Positions 1-9,280 of a stretch of 64,000 nt of DNA are shown in pieces (position 1 is the first letter of the stretch; the number at the start of each line of letters is the position of its first letter). The notes below the pieces were generated by a model. That model was not told where the DNA came from. It did not search any database and saw only the letters and a program-made list of their open reading frames with translations. This DNA comes from RHKX01 sp963826475 (GTDB lineage: Bacteria; Actinomycetota; Thermoleophilia; Solirubrobacterales; 70-9). Made by a program: the position numbers and the translations under genes. The stretch covers positions 1,240,001 through 1,304,000 of the forward strand of contig CAWGXC010000003.1 in the NCBI GenBank assembly GCA_963826475.1. Reading direction: 5' to 3'.

Positions 1-657
1 CTCCATGATGATCATCGCGATCGTCTCGGGGGTCTCGAAGGCGATGACCTCCTCGATCTCGGCGAGCAGCGCCTTCGTGAACCCGGCCTCGTCGCCACCG
101 GCGGGGTGGCGATAGGCATTTGTGGAGGAGACGTGCGTCGTCGGGATCGGCAGCGGCTCGAAGGGCGTGCGGCAGACCGGGATCCCGGTGAACGAGAGCG
201 CTCCGAGCGTGACGCCGTGGTAGGCATCGCGGCGGGCGATGACCTTCTTGCGCTGCGGCTCGCCGTTGGCCTGGTGCCACTGGATGGCCATCTTGTAGGC
301 GGATTCGACCGACTCCGATCCGCCTGAGGTGAAGAAGACGCGCTCGAATCCGTCGGGGGCGAGCTCGGCCAGCTTCGTCGCCAGCTCGATCGCCGGCGGA
401 TGGGCCACGGTCCAGTTGCTCGTGTACGGCAGCGTGCTCATCTGCGCCGCCGCCAGCGAGCCGAGCTCCTCGCCATGGGAGTGGCCCAGGTTGAGGCAGT
501 AGAGGCCCGAGAGGCCGTCGATGTAGCGGTTGCCGTTGTCGTCGAAGACGTGGCTCCCCTCGCCGCGGACGATCACCGGGATGTCCTCGGCCGCGGTCGA
601 CATGTCCGAGAAATGCAGCATCAGGTGCTGCTTGGCGCGCTCTTGGAGATCGGTCAT
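1..657 (-). CDS. Class III (omega) aminotransferase, 3' end cut by window edge
   Basis: The 219 codons read from ATG at 657 to the window edge give the N-terminal half of a fold-type I, PLP-dependent class III aminotransferase. Visible family landmarks are the early segment DDNGNRYIDGLSGLYC, the phosphate-binding FFTSGGSESVESAYKMA around residue 110, and RRDAYHGVTLGALS around residue 145, where YHG stacks on the PLP ring in this family. The lysine that binds PLP would lie beyond the edge. The family moves an amino group from an amine or omega-amino acid to pyruvate or another oxo acid; the substrate cannot be told here. It diverges from an FAD oxidoreductase across an inverted repeat, so the two are probably co-regulated amine or amino-acid catabolism genes. 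Confidence 0.9.
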   Translation of the reverse strand, partial: MTDLQERAKQHLMLHFSDMSTAAEDIPVIVRGEGSHVFDDNGNRYIDGLSGLYCLNLGHSHGEELGSLAAAQMSTLPYTSNWTVAHPPAIELATKLAELAPDGFERVFFTSGGSESVESAYKMAIQWHQANGEPQRKKVIARRDAYHGVTLGALSFTGIPVCRTPFEPLPIPTTHVSSTNAYRHPAGGDEAGFTKALLAEIEEVIAFETPETIAMIIME

Positions 658-719
658 GTCCACGAGTGTATTCCCGGCCACAACCGAAAGGCCGGAAGAC
701 CAGGGGTCGCCTTTAGCCT

Positions 720-741
720 CGATTGACCTTGTAGTCAATCG
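720..741. promoter_or_regulatory. Perfect 8-bp inverted repeat, likely operator between divergent genes
   Basis: CGATTGAC, a six-base spacer CTTGTA, then GTCAATCG form a perfect inverted repeat. It lies 63 bases upstream of the aminotransferase start and 25 bases upstream of the oxidoreductase ATG, and its left arm contains a TTGACC that could serve as a -35 box for the plus strand. The spacing and symmetry are those of a dimeric repressor site. The regulator is not visible nearby. Confidence 0.55.
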
Positions 742-765
742 GACAAGGTGGTAGCTTCCCCCCTC

Positions 766-2464
766 ATGGAATCCAGCTTCGCGACCTCCCAGGCCCCGTC
801 CGCCCCCGTGAACGGAAGGGCGCCGGGCACGGGCGGTGGAAGCTCCTGGGACGCAATCGTCGTCGGCGGCGGCCACAACGGACTGACCACCGGCGCCTAC
901 CTCGCCAAGGCCGGGCTGAAGACCCTGATCCTCGAGCGCCGCCACATCCTCGGCGGCGCCTGCGTGACCGAGGAGGTCTGGCCGGGGGCGCGCGTCTCCC
1001 GCGCCTCCTACGTCGTCTCGATGCTTCAGCCGAAGGTCGTCAAAGACCTCGAGCTGAAGCGCTACGGCTACGAGGCCTATCCGCTCGATCCGGCATATGC
1101 GGCGATGACTCCCGACGGGCCGATCATCTTCCACGACGACCTCGTCAAGACCCAGAAGTCGATCGCCCGCTTCAGTACCAAGGACGCCGAGGCGTACGGC
1201 AAATTCGAGGAGCTCCTCTTCATGGCCGCCGACTTCGTGCGACCGATGATGATCCGCCAGCCCCCGGGCCTCGGCTCGAAGGCGCCGGTCGACATCGCCG
1301 GGATCCTGCGCGAGGCCGGCCGGATCGCGGGCATGTCCCAGCGCGACGTCCAGCAACTGGTTCGCATCTTCACGATGAGCGTCGGCGACTGGCTCGACTC
1401 GATGTTCGAAAACGACTACCTGAAGGGCTCGATCGCCTCGACCGGCGTGGTCGGCGTCTGGGCCGGTCCCTACTCCCCCGGCACCGCCTACAACCTGCTC
1501 CACCATGCGCTCGGCGAGCTCGACGGGCAGATCGGAGCCTGGGGACAGGTGATCGGGGGCATGGGCGCAATCAGCGAGGCGATTGCGAGCTCCGCCCGCG
1601 CCGCCGGCGCGGAGATCCGCACCAGCGCCGAGGTCGTCAGTATCGACGTGGACACTGGTGGCGGTCGGGTGACCGGCGTGACCCTTGCCGACGGCTCGGT
1701 CCACCGCGCCCCGATCGTCGCCTCCGGCGCCCACCCGAAGACCACGATCATGGACCTCGCCGGCGCGCAGAACTTCCCCGACGAGGTCGCCGAGGACATG
1801 GCCGCCTACCGCACCCGCGGCGCGTCGGTGAAGATCAACATGGTCCTCAGCGAGGCCCCGCGTCTATGAGGGCCTGAGCGAAGAGGACTCACGCCACCTG
1901 CTCACCGCCGGCGTCAACCACTGTCCCTCCCTCGGCTACCTCGAGCGCGCCTGGCAGGACGCCGTCCGCGGGGTCCCCTCCGAGCAGCCCTATGTCGAGA
2001 TGGAGGTGCCGAGCTCCATCGACCCCTCGCTCACCGACGACGATCGGTGGATCGCGACGATGTTCACCCAGTACGGGCCCACCCAGCACGAGCAGTGGCC
2101 CGAGGGCTCGCGCGAGAAGTACGCCGACACCTGCATCGAGAACATCGGCCGCTACGCGACGAACCTGCCGGGCTCGATCCTGGAGCGCGAAGTCCTCGCC
2201 CCGCCCGACCTCGAGGACATCTTCGGCCTCGTCGACGGCTCGATCTTCCAGGGCGAGCAGGACATCGCGCAGATGGCCTTCATGCGCCCCTCCCCCATGC
2301 TCGCCCAGTACGCCACTCCACTGCACGGTCTATATCTGTGCGGCGCCGGCACCCATCCCGGCGGCGGCGTGATGGCGGCGAGTGGCCACAACGCCGCCCA
2401 GCGGATCATCAAGGACCGCAAGCGGGCCGGGCTGCGCAAGCGGTTCAGCCGGGCGAGCGCCTAG
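766..2464 (+). pseudogene. NAD(P)/FAD-dependent oxidoreductase (phytoene-desaturase-like), one +1 frameshift
   Basis: The first frame (GTG 748 or, preferred, ATG 766) carries an N-terminal Rossmann FAD site, VVGGGHNGLTTGAYLAKAG, followed by the E-R-R ribose-binding segment and the GGACVTEEVWPG loop typical of phytoene desaturase/retinol-saturase relatives. It stops at TGA 1867-1869 after about 368 residues. The second frame continues without a break in sense (VYEGLSEEDSRHLLTAGVN) through to 2464 and contains the C-terminal FAD motif LYLCGAGTHPGGGVMAASG. Reading across requires skipping one base between about 1853 and 1866; removing one C of the CCCC at 1856-1859 restores a product of about 565 residues. 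The rest of the protein is intact, so this is either a recent lesion or a sequencing error. Confidence 0.85.
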
Positions 2465-2527
2465 CTATCCACGGAAGGCGAGGGTTCTCTTTGCGTCAGG
2501 TACCCAGCGGTACCACGACCTCGCCGT

Positions 2528-3115
2528 TCAATAGGTCGGCGGCGGCGGCTTCATCGCCTGTCGCATCCGCGGATACATGGAGAGCAGAACGAACAGCGCA
2601 AGGACCAAGACGCCGGTCGGGCCGATCAGCGAATCGAGCACGGAGCGGAACCTGTCCTTGATCGCCCCGAACGAACTCTCACCGAAGGTCAGCTCGGGCG
2701 ACACGGCCCCCTGCGGCGGGGTCCCACCCGAGGTGACCGTGTAGACCCCGTCCTCGGGAACTGACACCGAGCCGACCAGCTCGGCCGTTCCGCTGCCGTT
2801 CGACTTCGGGTCGGCGCCCCGCACGTTCGTCTTGAAGGCGGTCCCCGCGCTGTCGGACACCCCGAAGTTGACGTTGTCGGGCAGAGCAAACGAGGCGGAG
2901 TCGTTGTCCTCGGCGTAATAGACCTGGATCTCGCCCTTGTTGAGCTCGATCGAACCGGAGCCCGGAAACGGCATCCTGCCGAAGTGAGCCGGATCCGCCT
3001 GAGCCGCGCCGAGCAGCAGGTAGACCACCAGCGCCGCGATCGCCGCATAGATCACGGTCCCCGGCGCGACGGCCCCAGACTCGGATCCCAACCTCGAGCG
3101 AAGCCGAGCCGTCAT
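2528..3115 (-). CDS. Membrane-anchored protein of unknown function
   Basis: A 195-residue protein from ATG 3115; the frame stays open further upstream, but that extension is Arg/Gly/Pro-rich and looks non-coding. A short basic N-terminus is followed by a hydrophobic segment (about residues 18-37, VIYAAIAALVVYLLLGAA), a Gly/Ser/Asp-rich exposed region of about 110 residues, and a second hydrophobic segment near 165-185 (GPTGVLVLALFVLLSMY) before a basic, proline-rich tail. This suggests two membrane spans with an extracytoplasmic loop. I do not recognise the loop domain. It converges on the oxidoreductase gene and stands alone. Confidence 0.6.
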   Translation of the reverse strand: MTARLRSRLGSESGAVAPGTVIYAAIAALVVYLLLGAAQADPAHFGRMPFPGSGSIELNKGEIQVYYAEDNDSASFALPDNVNFGVSDSAGTAFKTNVRGADPKSNGSGTAELVGSVSVPEDGVYTVTSGGTPPQGAVSPELTFGESSFGAIKDRFRSVLDSLIGPTGVLVLALFVLLSMYPRMRQAMKPPPPTY

Positions 3116-3201
3116 GGACCGGGATGATCCCAGGGCCACAGGCGGTTGAAAGCGCCGTCGATCCGATATCCGGGCGGGCCGGTTGCCGGCCACCACCACG
3201 A

Positions 3202-3435
3202 TCAACTCTGGAGCGCCGTCCGCACCGATTTGAGAGTCGTCACCACACCCGCATCGGTCGCCGCTCCGTGGAGAACAGCGCTCTGCGCGGAGATCGAGAC
3301 CGATGCCGGAGCAGACGAATGCTCGTGCGCCCGGTCCACCAGCACCAGGGTGAGCATCGCGAGGATGCAGACCGAGGTCACGAGCTCCGCCAGTCGAAGC
3401 CTGCGTAGGAAGCCTGAAGTCAGTTGTGGGCCCAC
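3202..3435 (-). CDS. Possible small single-pass membrane protein
   Basis: A 77-residue reading frame from GTG 3435 with one convincing hydrophobic stretch (LVTSVCILAMLTLVLVD, about residues 18-34) preceded by arginines and followed by a short Ser/Ala/Val-rich tail. No clear ribosome binding site is visible. The reason to list it is the charged-hydrophobic-polar pattern and the absence of any better use of this stretch; it may be spurious. Confidence 0.3.
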   Translation of the reverse strand: MGPQLTSGFLRRLRLAELVTSVCILAMLTLVLVDRAHEHSSAPASVSISAQSAVLHGAATDAGVVTTLKSVRTALQS

Positions 3436-3576
3436 AGCTGGTTGATCGGCTCAAAGTCTGGCGAGCTTTAGCTCAGCCTGGATCACCGAGCGGGCCAGGC
3501 GGCCGCTCCCGCGGGGCGTTTCAAATACGCCCGACACCAATGTTCGGCATAGAAAACCGCGTTCTGGAATCGGGGG

Positions 3577-3606
3577 TTGACAATTCCGATAACCCGTGGA
3601 TAGGTT
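3577..3606 (+). promoter_or_regulatory. Sigma-70-type promoter for the secreted sialidase-like gene
   Basis: TTGACA at 3577-3582 is a perfect -35 box; TAGGTT at 3601-3606 fits the TANNNT pattern of a -10 box at 18-bp spacing. Transcription would start near 3613, leaving a leader of about 48 bases that contains the hairpin at 3618-3637. Confidence 0.65.
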
Positions 3607-3617
3607 AGCCCGCAGAC

Positions 3618-3637
3618 CCAGCCCCAGTACGGGCTGG
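3618..3637 (+). other. Leader hairpin upstream of the sialidase-like gene
   Basis: CCAGCCC, six-base loop, GGGCTGG: a perfect seven-pair stem starting about five bases after the predicted transcription start. It lies just before AGAAGG (3645-3650), the ribosome binding site of the 3661 gene. A 5'-terminal hairpin of this kind commonly stabilises messages of strongly expressed secreted proteins; that role is an inference. Confidence 0.45.
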
Positions 3638-3660
3638 CAACCTCAGAAGGACGGACTCAG

Positions 3661-6039
3661 ATGCACGCTAAGACGCGCTGGCTCATCGGTTTTTTCTCCC
3701 TCCTCTTCCTCGTTATCGGCGCCGCTGGCATTGCCTCGGGCTCCACCAAGAACGCGAAGAGCCCCGACCCACGATTCACCGGAGGAATCAACGATCCGCG
3801 CTCGGGCGCTGCGATCAACCGCGACTCGGCGCTGAACCCGGAGCCCTCGCCCCAAGCGCTCTTCCCCGCCGACCCGCGTCAGTTCATCTACGCCACCGCG
3901 GTCAACGACCCCTCCGCGGATACGACGGCTCAGGACACTCAGAGCGAAACGACCGTTGCCGCCCGGGGCAACAAGGTCGTCACCGCCTTCAACGACTCCG
4001 GGTCCTATGGCGGCAGCAGCAATCACTTCACCGGATTCGCGAGCTCTACCAACACGGGTGGCACCTTCACCGACCGAGGCACCCTGCCCGCCAGCACCAA
4101 TGGTGACGCCGGCGATCCGATTCTTGCTCCCGACGACTCCGGAAACGTTTACATGTCGACCCTGGGTCTCAACACGAACGAAACGATTCAGGTCTTCAAG
4201 TCGACAAACGGTGGCCAATCATTCGGCGCCCCGGTCAACGCCACCCCCGAGTTCGCGGGAACCGGAGACTTCCTTGACAAGGCATGGATCGCGGTCAACA
4301 ACCTGCCGGGCTCGTTCAGTGGAGAGATCGCTGTGTGCTACACGGACTTCACCTCCGGCGGCGGGGAGCAGATCCGGCTGTCGGAGTCCATCGACGGAGG
4401 CGCCAGCTGGTTCCCCTCAGTCCTCGTGAACGACGGTGGCCAGGGTTGCAACCTGGTCTGGGGCAAGGATCAGAGCGGGGGCGGCAACACCCTCTACGCC
4501 TTTTACTACGAGGGCACCGGCGGCGGCGGTCAGGGCGGCGACAACAAGCTGTTCGTCAACACCTACAACGAGTCCGGCGCTTCCCCCCATGGGCCGATCA
4601 CCGGATCGAGCGCCAAGAACCTCCCGGCGAAGTCGCACGTGATGGTCGCGGACTTGAACACGACTACGGTCAACGGTGATCTTCAGCTGAACGGGGGACT
4701 GCGCACCAACAGCTTCCCGCAGGCTGCGGTCAACCCGGTCAATGGGCACGTGATCGTGACCTACAACGACGACACGACCCCCACCAACGCCGACATCTAC
4801 CGCGTCACGTCGAAGGACGGGGGCGGCACTTGGACGTCGCCTGCGAAGGTCAACGACGACACCGCTCGCGACCAGTTCTTCCCGAGCGTGGCCATCGCGC
4901 CCGATGGCAAAAACATCATGTTCAGCTACTACAGCCGAAGCCATGATCCCGGCAACGGGCTGTTCCATCGCCAGGGGCGGACGGGGCTGGTGAACACGAA
5001 GACCAGCTCGCTCACGATGCGACCCAGCTTCACGATGGGCTTCGACACTCCGGTCGTGATCGGTCAGGACCCGGTGATCAACTCCACCTACATGGGTGAC
5101 TACGACCAGACCGTCGCAGACGGCGGCTACTTCCACAGCACGTGGTCTGACAACCGGGACGGGAACACCTTCCACCAGTACCAGCCCGACGTCCGCTACT
5201 CGAGGATCAGCACGCCGGCAACCGACACGGACCTTTCGGTCAGCGTCACTCCGACTGCCACGGTCCCGGCCGGCAGCACGACCACGATGACGGTAAAGGT
5301 CACGGCCAGCGGAGGTCCGGCTTCTGATGCATGGGTCAGCCTCAGCCCAGTCACCGGCCTCACCTACACCGGGGTAACCGGGCCCGGGTGCAGCCTGGTG
5401 CAGGGATTCGTCAATTGCAGGCTGAGTTCCGTCGCCGACGGCACGACGAAGACGGTCAAGGTCGACGCCTTCGCCGGACTCCCGGCCGGAACACGGACGG
5501 TGAAGGCCGTCGCGACGACCTCATCACACGACCTGAACACTGCGAACGACACCGGCACCGCGACGCTGACGGTCACCGGCAGCGGTACCACCAACACCTA
5601 CTCGAGCGGGAACATCGCGGTACCGATTCCGGACGCGGGCATGGTCGAGGTTCCGGTAGCGGTCCCGAACGTCGGCAACGTGCTCAAGGCACAGGCGGTC
5701 GTGCGCCTCAACCACACGTTCGATAGCGACCTGCGGCTCTCGCTGGTGTCGCCGGGCGGCACCGTCGTCCTGCTCTCCAATCGTCGCGGTGGAGCCGGCG
5801 ACAACTACGGCTCCGGCACCAACAACTGCGCCGGCACCCCGACGACGTTCACCGACTCGGCGGCGACGCCGATCAGCGCCGGTGTGGCGCCCTTCGCCGG
5901 ATCATTCAAGCCGGATTCGCCGCTCGCGGGGATGAACGGGACCCCGACAGGCGGGAACTGGAAGCTACGGGTCGAGGATCTCGCATCGCTAGACGTGGGC
6001 ACGATCGGCTGCTTCAAGGTGAAGCTGACCCACCCGTAG
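3661..6039 (+). CDS. Secreted sialidase-like beta-propeller protein with C-terminal P domain
   Basis: 792 residues with an N-terminal signal peptide (MHAKTRWLIGFFSLLFLVIG, cleavage near residue 28). Residues about 90-500 carry repeated Asp-box motifs (STNGGQSF, SIDGGASW, SKDGGGTW), the turn signature of BNR/sialidase beta-propellers. Residues about 515-635 form a CARDB/DUF11-like beta-sandwich (TDLSVSVTPTATVPAGSTTT). The last 140 residues match the proprotein-convertase P domain (LRLSLVSPGGTVVLLSNRRG, then GNWKLRVEDLASLDVGTIGC). The protein is therefore exported and probably binds or processes polymeric material. Sialidase catalytic residues were not identified, so the propeller may only bind. 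A strong promoter, leader hairpin and AGAAGG site precede it. Confidence 0.8.
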   Translation: MHAKTRWLIGFFSLLFLVIGAAGIASGSTKNAKSPDPRFTGGINDPRSGAAINRDSALNPEPSPQALFPADPRQFIYATAVNDPSADTTAQDTQSETTVAARGNKVVTAFNDSGSYGGSSNHFTGFASSTNTGGTFTDRGTLPASTNGDAGDPILAPDDSGNVYMSTLGLNTNETIQVFKSTNGGQSFGAPVNATPEFAGTGDFLDKAWIAVNNLPGSFSGEIAVCYTDFTSGGGEQIRLSESIDGGASWFPSVLVNDGGQGCNLVWGKDQSGGGNTLYAFYYEGTGGGGQGGDNKLFVNTYNESGASPHGPITGSSAKNLPAKSHVMVADLNTTTVNGDLQLNGGLRTNSFPQAAVNPVNGHVIVTYNDDTTPTNADIYRVTSKDGGGTWTSPAKVNDDTARDQFFPSVAIAPDGKNIMFSYYSRSHDPGNGLFHRQGRTGLVNTKTSSLTMRPSFTMGFDTPVVIGQDPVINSTYMGDYDQTVADGGYFHSTWSDNRDGNTFHQYQPDVRYSRISTPATDTDLSVSVTPTATVPAGSTTTMTVKVTASGGPASDAWVSLSPVTGLTYTGVTGPGCSLVQGFVNCRLSSVADGTTKTVKVDAFAGLPAGTRTVKAVATTSSHDLNTANDTGTATLTVTGSGTTNTYSSGNIAVPIPDAGMVEVPVAVPNVGNVLKAQAVVRLNHTFDSDLRLSLVSPGGTVVLLSNRRGGAGDNYGSGTNNCAGTPTTFTDSAATPISAGVAPFAGSFKPDSPLAGMNGTPTGGNWKLRVEDLASLDVGTIGCFKVKLTHP

Positions 6040-6141
6040 TCGACGTTCGATCGAACCCCGGCACTGCTCTCCCGGAGCGCTCACCACCCAGCGGAGCCAA
6101 ATCTCAAATCAGCGAGGGTGTTCGGATTGGTCGCCCCGCGT

Positions 6142-6163
6142 GCGGCAGGGCTGCAGCTGCCGC
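6142..6163. terminator. Hairpin between convergent secreted-protein genes
   Basis: GCGGCAG, an eight-base loop and CTGCCGC form a seven-pair stem between the stops of the 3661 gene (plus) and the 6626 gene (minus). A second, overlapping stem (GCCGCC...GGCGGC, about 6160-6177) covers the stop codon of the minus gene. No U-run follows, so an intrinsic terminator is only a possibility. Confidence 0.35.
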
Positions 6164-6164
6164 C

Positions 6165-6626
6165 TCAATAAGGCGGCTTGCAGATGCTCTTCGCCCCGGA
6201 CCAGAGGAGCCAACGGCCGAAGTGCCCACCCGGCCTCCGTTGGAAGCGAGCCGCCAATTGCGTGTAGGCGCGATGCTTTCCGCAGGTTCCGAGCTTGCGC
6301 GCCTCCAGCTGGACCTTCACATGCTTGGAGTAGTAGCCCCCACCGGGCTTGAACTGATTGCCGAGGCCTTTGCCGGTGGCAGAGTCCCTCCCCCATCCGC
6401 GCCAATGGATTTCGGTCACCAGGCCGTTCGGATCGCCGCCGTTGAAAATCGTCTTAGGGGTTTTCTTGCCGAAGCCCTTGCCGTAGGGCGCCGCGAATTT
6501 CTCAGCACCGAGCACCACCTTGTTCCCTGTGCCTGCCGCGGAGGCAGCCAAGAAGGTCATCGTCAACCCGACCGCGATGAGAAGCAGCAGCTGCGCCACT
6601 CTGCGGGTATCAATGGCATCTGCCAA
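6165..6626 (-). CDS. Small secreted protein of unknown function
   Basis: 153 residues starting at TTG 6626, chosen because an excellent Shine-Dalgarno sequence (AGGAGGACG) sits just before it. The N-terminus is a signal peptide (VAQLLLLIAVGLTMTFLAASAAG); the mature part is basic and rich in Gly and aromatic residues (HWRGWG, GGGYYSKH, GGHFGRWLLWSG) with two cysteines near the end that could pair. No catalytic motif is recognised. It lies downstream of, and on the same strand as, the sigma-factor/secreted-protein region. Confidence 0.65.
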   Translation of the reverse strand: MADAIDTRRVAQLLLLIAVGLTMTFLAASAAGTGNKVVLGAEKFAAPYGKGFGKKTPKTIFNGGDPNGLVTEIHWRGWGRDSATGKGLGNQFKPGGGYYSKHVKVQLEARKLGTCGKHRAYTQLAARFQRRPGGHFGRWLLWSGAKSICKPPY

Positions 6627-6762
6627 TTCGTCCTCCTGACCGGGTTAGGGGTGAATATTGGGACGCATCGAACCGGCCTCCAAGCGGGGCCGACGCGAGT
6701 TACCGGCGTCGCTCACCGACTGCTCGCATCAACGCCAATGAGTCACAGCCCGATCTCAGCAA

Positions 6763-7372
6763 TCATGCGGCGTCAAGGACCAAGACCGAGATGCTTCCAT
6801 CGATCAGGGTGTCGCCGGACAGCTCATTGCACTGCAGGCTCACCGTGTGGATTCCAGGCCGGATGCCCCTGCCCACGCCCGTTATCGCGAAGCCGTTCGT
6901 CGCATCAACCTCTGAATTATCGCTCGACACTTCACCGGGATAAACGCCCCCAATCACCGAGCCGTCGATCGTGATCTGGCAATGGCCGGCGGCGGGACCG
7001 TTCTGACTGCTTTGGCCGCCAGCTGCGATCACAAGGAGGTTGCTCGGCTGCTCCACCGATGCCTCGGTGGAAGCACAGTCCACGAACGTTGCACCATTTG
7101 GAGCGCAAAGCCCGCCATTCCCAATGACATTCGCAAATTGACTTACATCCAGCCGGTCCTCTCGGATCTGTTTGAAGTCGAGCGTCTCATCGTGGATGTC
7201 CCTCCCCCGTAGACCCTTGGGTCTTGACGTCGCGCGATTTGATTGTTCCGTCGGCGATGTGCCTGGACTTGACCTCGTTACGTCCGATGCCAGCAGCATA
7301 AGCACCAGCCCCAAGCGAAATGAATAGGGCGATGGTGGCCACGACATTCGAGTAACTGAGCCGCTCGCTCAT
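6763..7372 (-). pseudogene. Secreted protein with actinobacterial NVVAT-type signal, one +1 frameshift
   Basis: From ATG 7372 the frame encodes a signal of a type common in Thermoleophilia, SERLSYSNVVATIALFISLG, followed by the polar segment NEVKSRHIADGTIKSRDVK. It ends prematurely at 7187. The other frame resumes the same style (GLRGRDIHDETLDF) and runs to 6763 with a beta-rich C-terminal domain containing three cysteines. Dropping one base of the run at 7214-7216 (CCC on the plus strand) joins the two exactly, giving about 202 residues. The family is a secreted, often collagen-like or beta-sandwich surface protein of unknown role. Whether the lesion is biological or a base-calling error cannot be decided here. 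Confidence 0.7.
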
Positions 7373-7382
7373 CAGGTGCATT

Positions 7383-9280
7383 TTAGACTCCATGAGTCCT
7401 GCTCGGAACCACCGTCACCCTTACGGGTTTTGAGCTGGCGGGCACCCGGTAAGGCCATCGCGACTCGCGGGTTACCTTGAGGCGGAAGACGAAGGTAACT
7501 GGCTGTGTATAGAAACGTCGAAAGCGATACGGGATCACCACTCGCCCGCGGTTTGATGTCCCAACGGCCTCGTATGCCGTATTCCACGTCTTGGCCTTTT
7601 TTTTGTATTGCAGCTCCACGAGCTTTCCGCCTGCTGGAACGCGAGCAAAGTAGCGACCTACCCTCCCTTTGAACCTGACCGCCCTGCCGGCCTTCACCCG
7701 GCGGGCGACGCTGAGCGCAACGTGGCTACGCACATTGAAGTCAAGCATCGGTGAGCTACCCGCCATGTAACGGTTTGAGCCCTCGTATCGCACTGCTACA
7801 ACCCGTGACGGCCCGGCAGGAAGCTTCGAACGGAAAGCCCCTCTTGCATCTAGTTCGGACATGCTCGCTTCGCCGCTGCACCAGCGCTCCATCGTCGAAC
7901 GTCTCCCGAACATAAATCTGCTGATTGGCAATTCCCCTACCTTCTGCGTCCCGGAGGAACCCTCGAACCGTCGCTGGTCTTCGATATTCCGCTAGCCGCC
8001 GAACCTGACCACCGGGAAAGAAGGCGTCAACGTCGATCTTGTCCTTGAGCGGAAACTTCAGACGCATAGGGGTTTGATTGCCGCGGAGGAATGTGCTTCC
8101 CCAGTTCCCGGCAACGTCTGAAGCAGATGCTCGGAATTCATACGTCCCAGCGGGTTCAGCCTCAGAATTAACGCGCGCTCGCAGCTCACCCTGGATCAGC
8201 GTGGTCGGCAGTGCCTTCCAGGCTTCTGTATTAACGCGCCGATAGTCAATTTGAACTGCGTCCTCCACCAGCCCTGATGCTGCATCAACTGCACTGGCAC
8301 TTATCAATTCGGGGTCCTCCGGGTCTTGCTGATTCATGAAGGCGACACTCGGGCTGGTGTTGTCGGTAAAGATTGTTTCGTGATCGCACCCGAAATTTGA
8401 CTGGCTCTGGAACGCGAAGTCGTAAACGCAGGCGATCAGGTCATTGCTCCCATCGTGAAAGGGTCGCCCTGTCGAGGAGAGCTTGAGAGCCTCAATTACG
8501 CCGCTGCCAGTCAAACAAGGCCTGAGCAGAATCGCCAGTCCGAATGCGGTCTGCGAGCACGGGAGGCTGCGTGACGGGACCACCTCAACTCCATTCACGA
8601 AAACTGAGCGCGATACAAGCCCACCTCCTGCCTCCAGCGGAAATAGCTTGGCCTCGATCTCCCCCCGTTTCCATCCGCCAGTTGTCGCATCGCCCGATAT
8701 CTTCAGTCGTCGGTGGGCTCACGTCCCGCAGCGTGATCTCGACGTTTCGCACGAACGTTTTCGCCTCGCTGGAGACTGGGCAGTTGGCGCCGTTGTTGTC
8801 ACAGACGAGGGCGGCGTAGAGCCGCGCCGCTCCGGAACTCCCCGCAGGGGCGGACCACTGCTCGGTCGCGAAGTTGGTGGCTCCGTCGGTTCCTGATGCA
8901 ACGAGGGCAAGCTGTCTACCCGCATCGTCGGCGACGTAGACGCGCGCCTTGTGGCCGTCGGCGCGTCTGAGCTTTGCGTCCAACTTGACCGCGACGATCG
9001 TCGTTCCCGGGGGCGCGCGCCAGTACCAATAGCCGAGGTGCCCGGTTGGGGCACCCGTGTTCGTGATCACCTTGAGCGCGTGATCGGGGGCCGCGGAGCA
9101 TTCGTCCCTCATTGCGTAGTCGCCGCGATCCGCCGAATCGGTGCTTGCCTCGTGAGCGGGATTTACGTCGTGGCATTGCGCAACGACGTATTCGCCCGCG
9201 GTTGCCGAGCCGGCATGGACCGCCAGTGCTGCGGCTGCCCCGAGAAGGCCGATCGAGATCCCAGAAAGCCGGCCGCTCAT
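7383..9280 (-). pseudogene. Large secreted multidomain protein, two +1 frameshifts
   Basis: Three consecutive frames rejoin into one protein of about 631 residues. Frame one (from ATG 9280) has a signal peptide ending near residue 28 and a lectin-like beta domain (GHLGYWYWRAPPGTTIVAVK). At 8693-8695 one surplus base (CCC) shifts the frame; after removal the reading continues GDATTGGWKRGEIEAK into an Ig-like region (VNGVEVVPSRSLPC, then GTYEFRASASDVAGN). A second surplus base near 7857-7868 separates the segment ending VQRRSEHV from ELDARGAFRSKLPAGPSR, after which the C-terminal beta domain ends at 7383. The start overlaps the sigma-factor stop by four bases (ATGA), so the two genes are translationally coupled. 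Substrate or role is unknown. Confidence 0.75.

Noticed and set aside
47..657. Plus-strand frames at the left end
   Set aside because: They are antisense to the class III aminotransferase, which has diagnostic motifs on the minus strand.
3466..3490. tRNA-like start (CTTTAGCTCAGCCTGG)
   Set aside because: No matching acceptor, anticodon or T-arm follows; not a tRNA.
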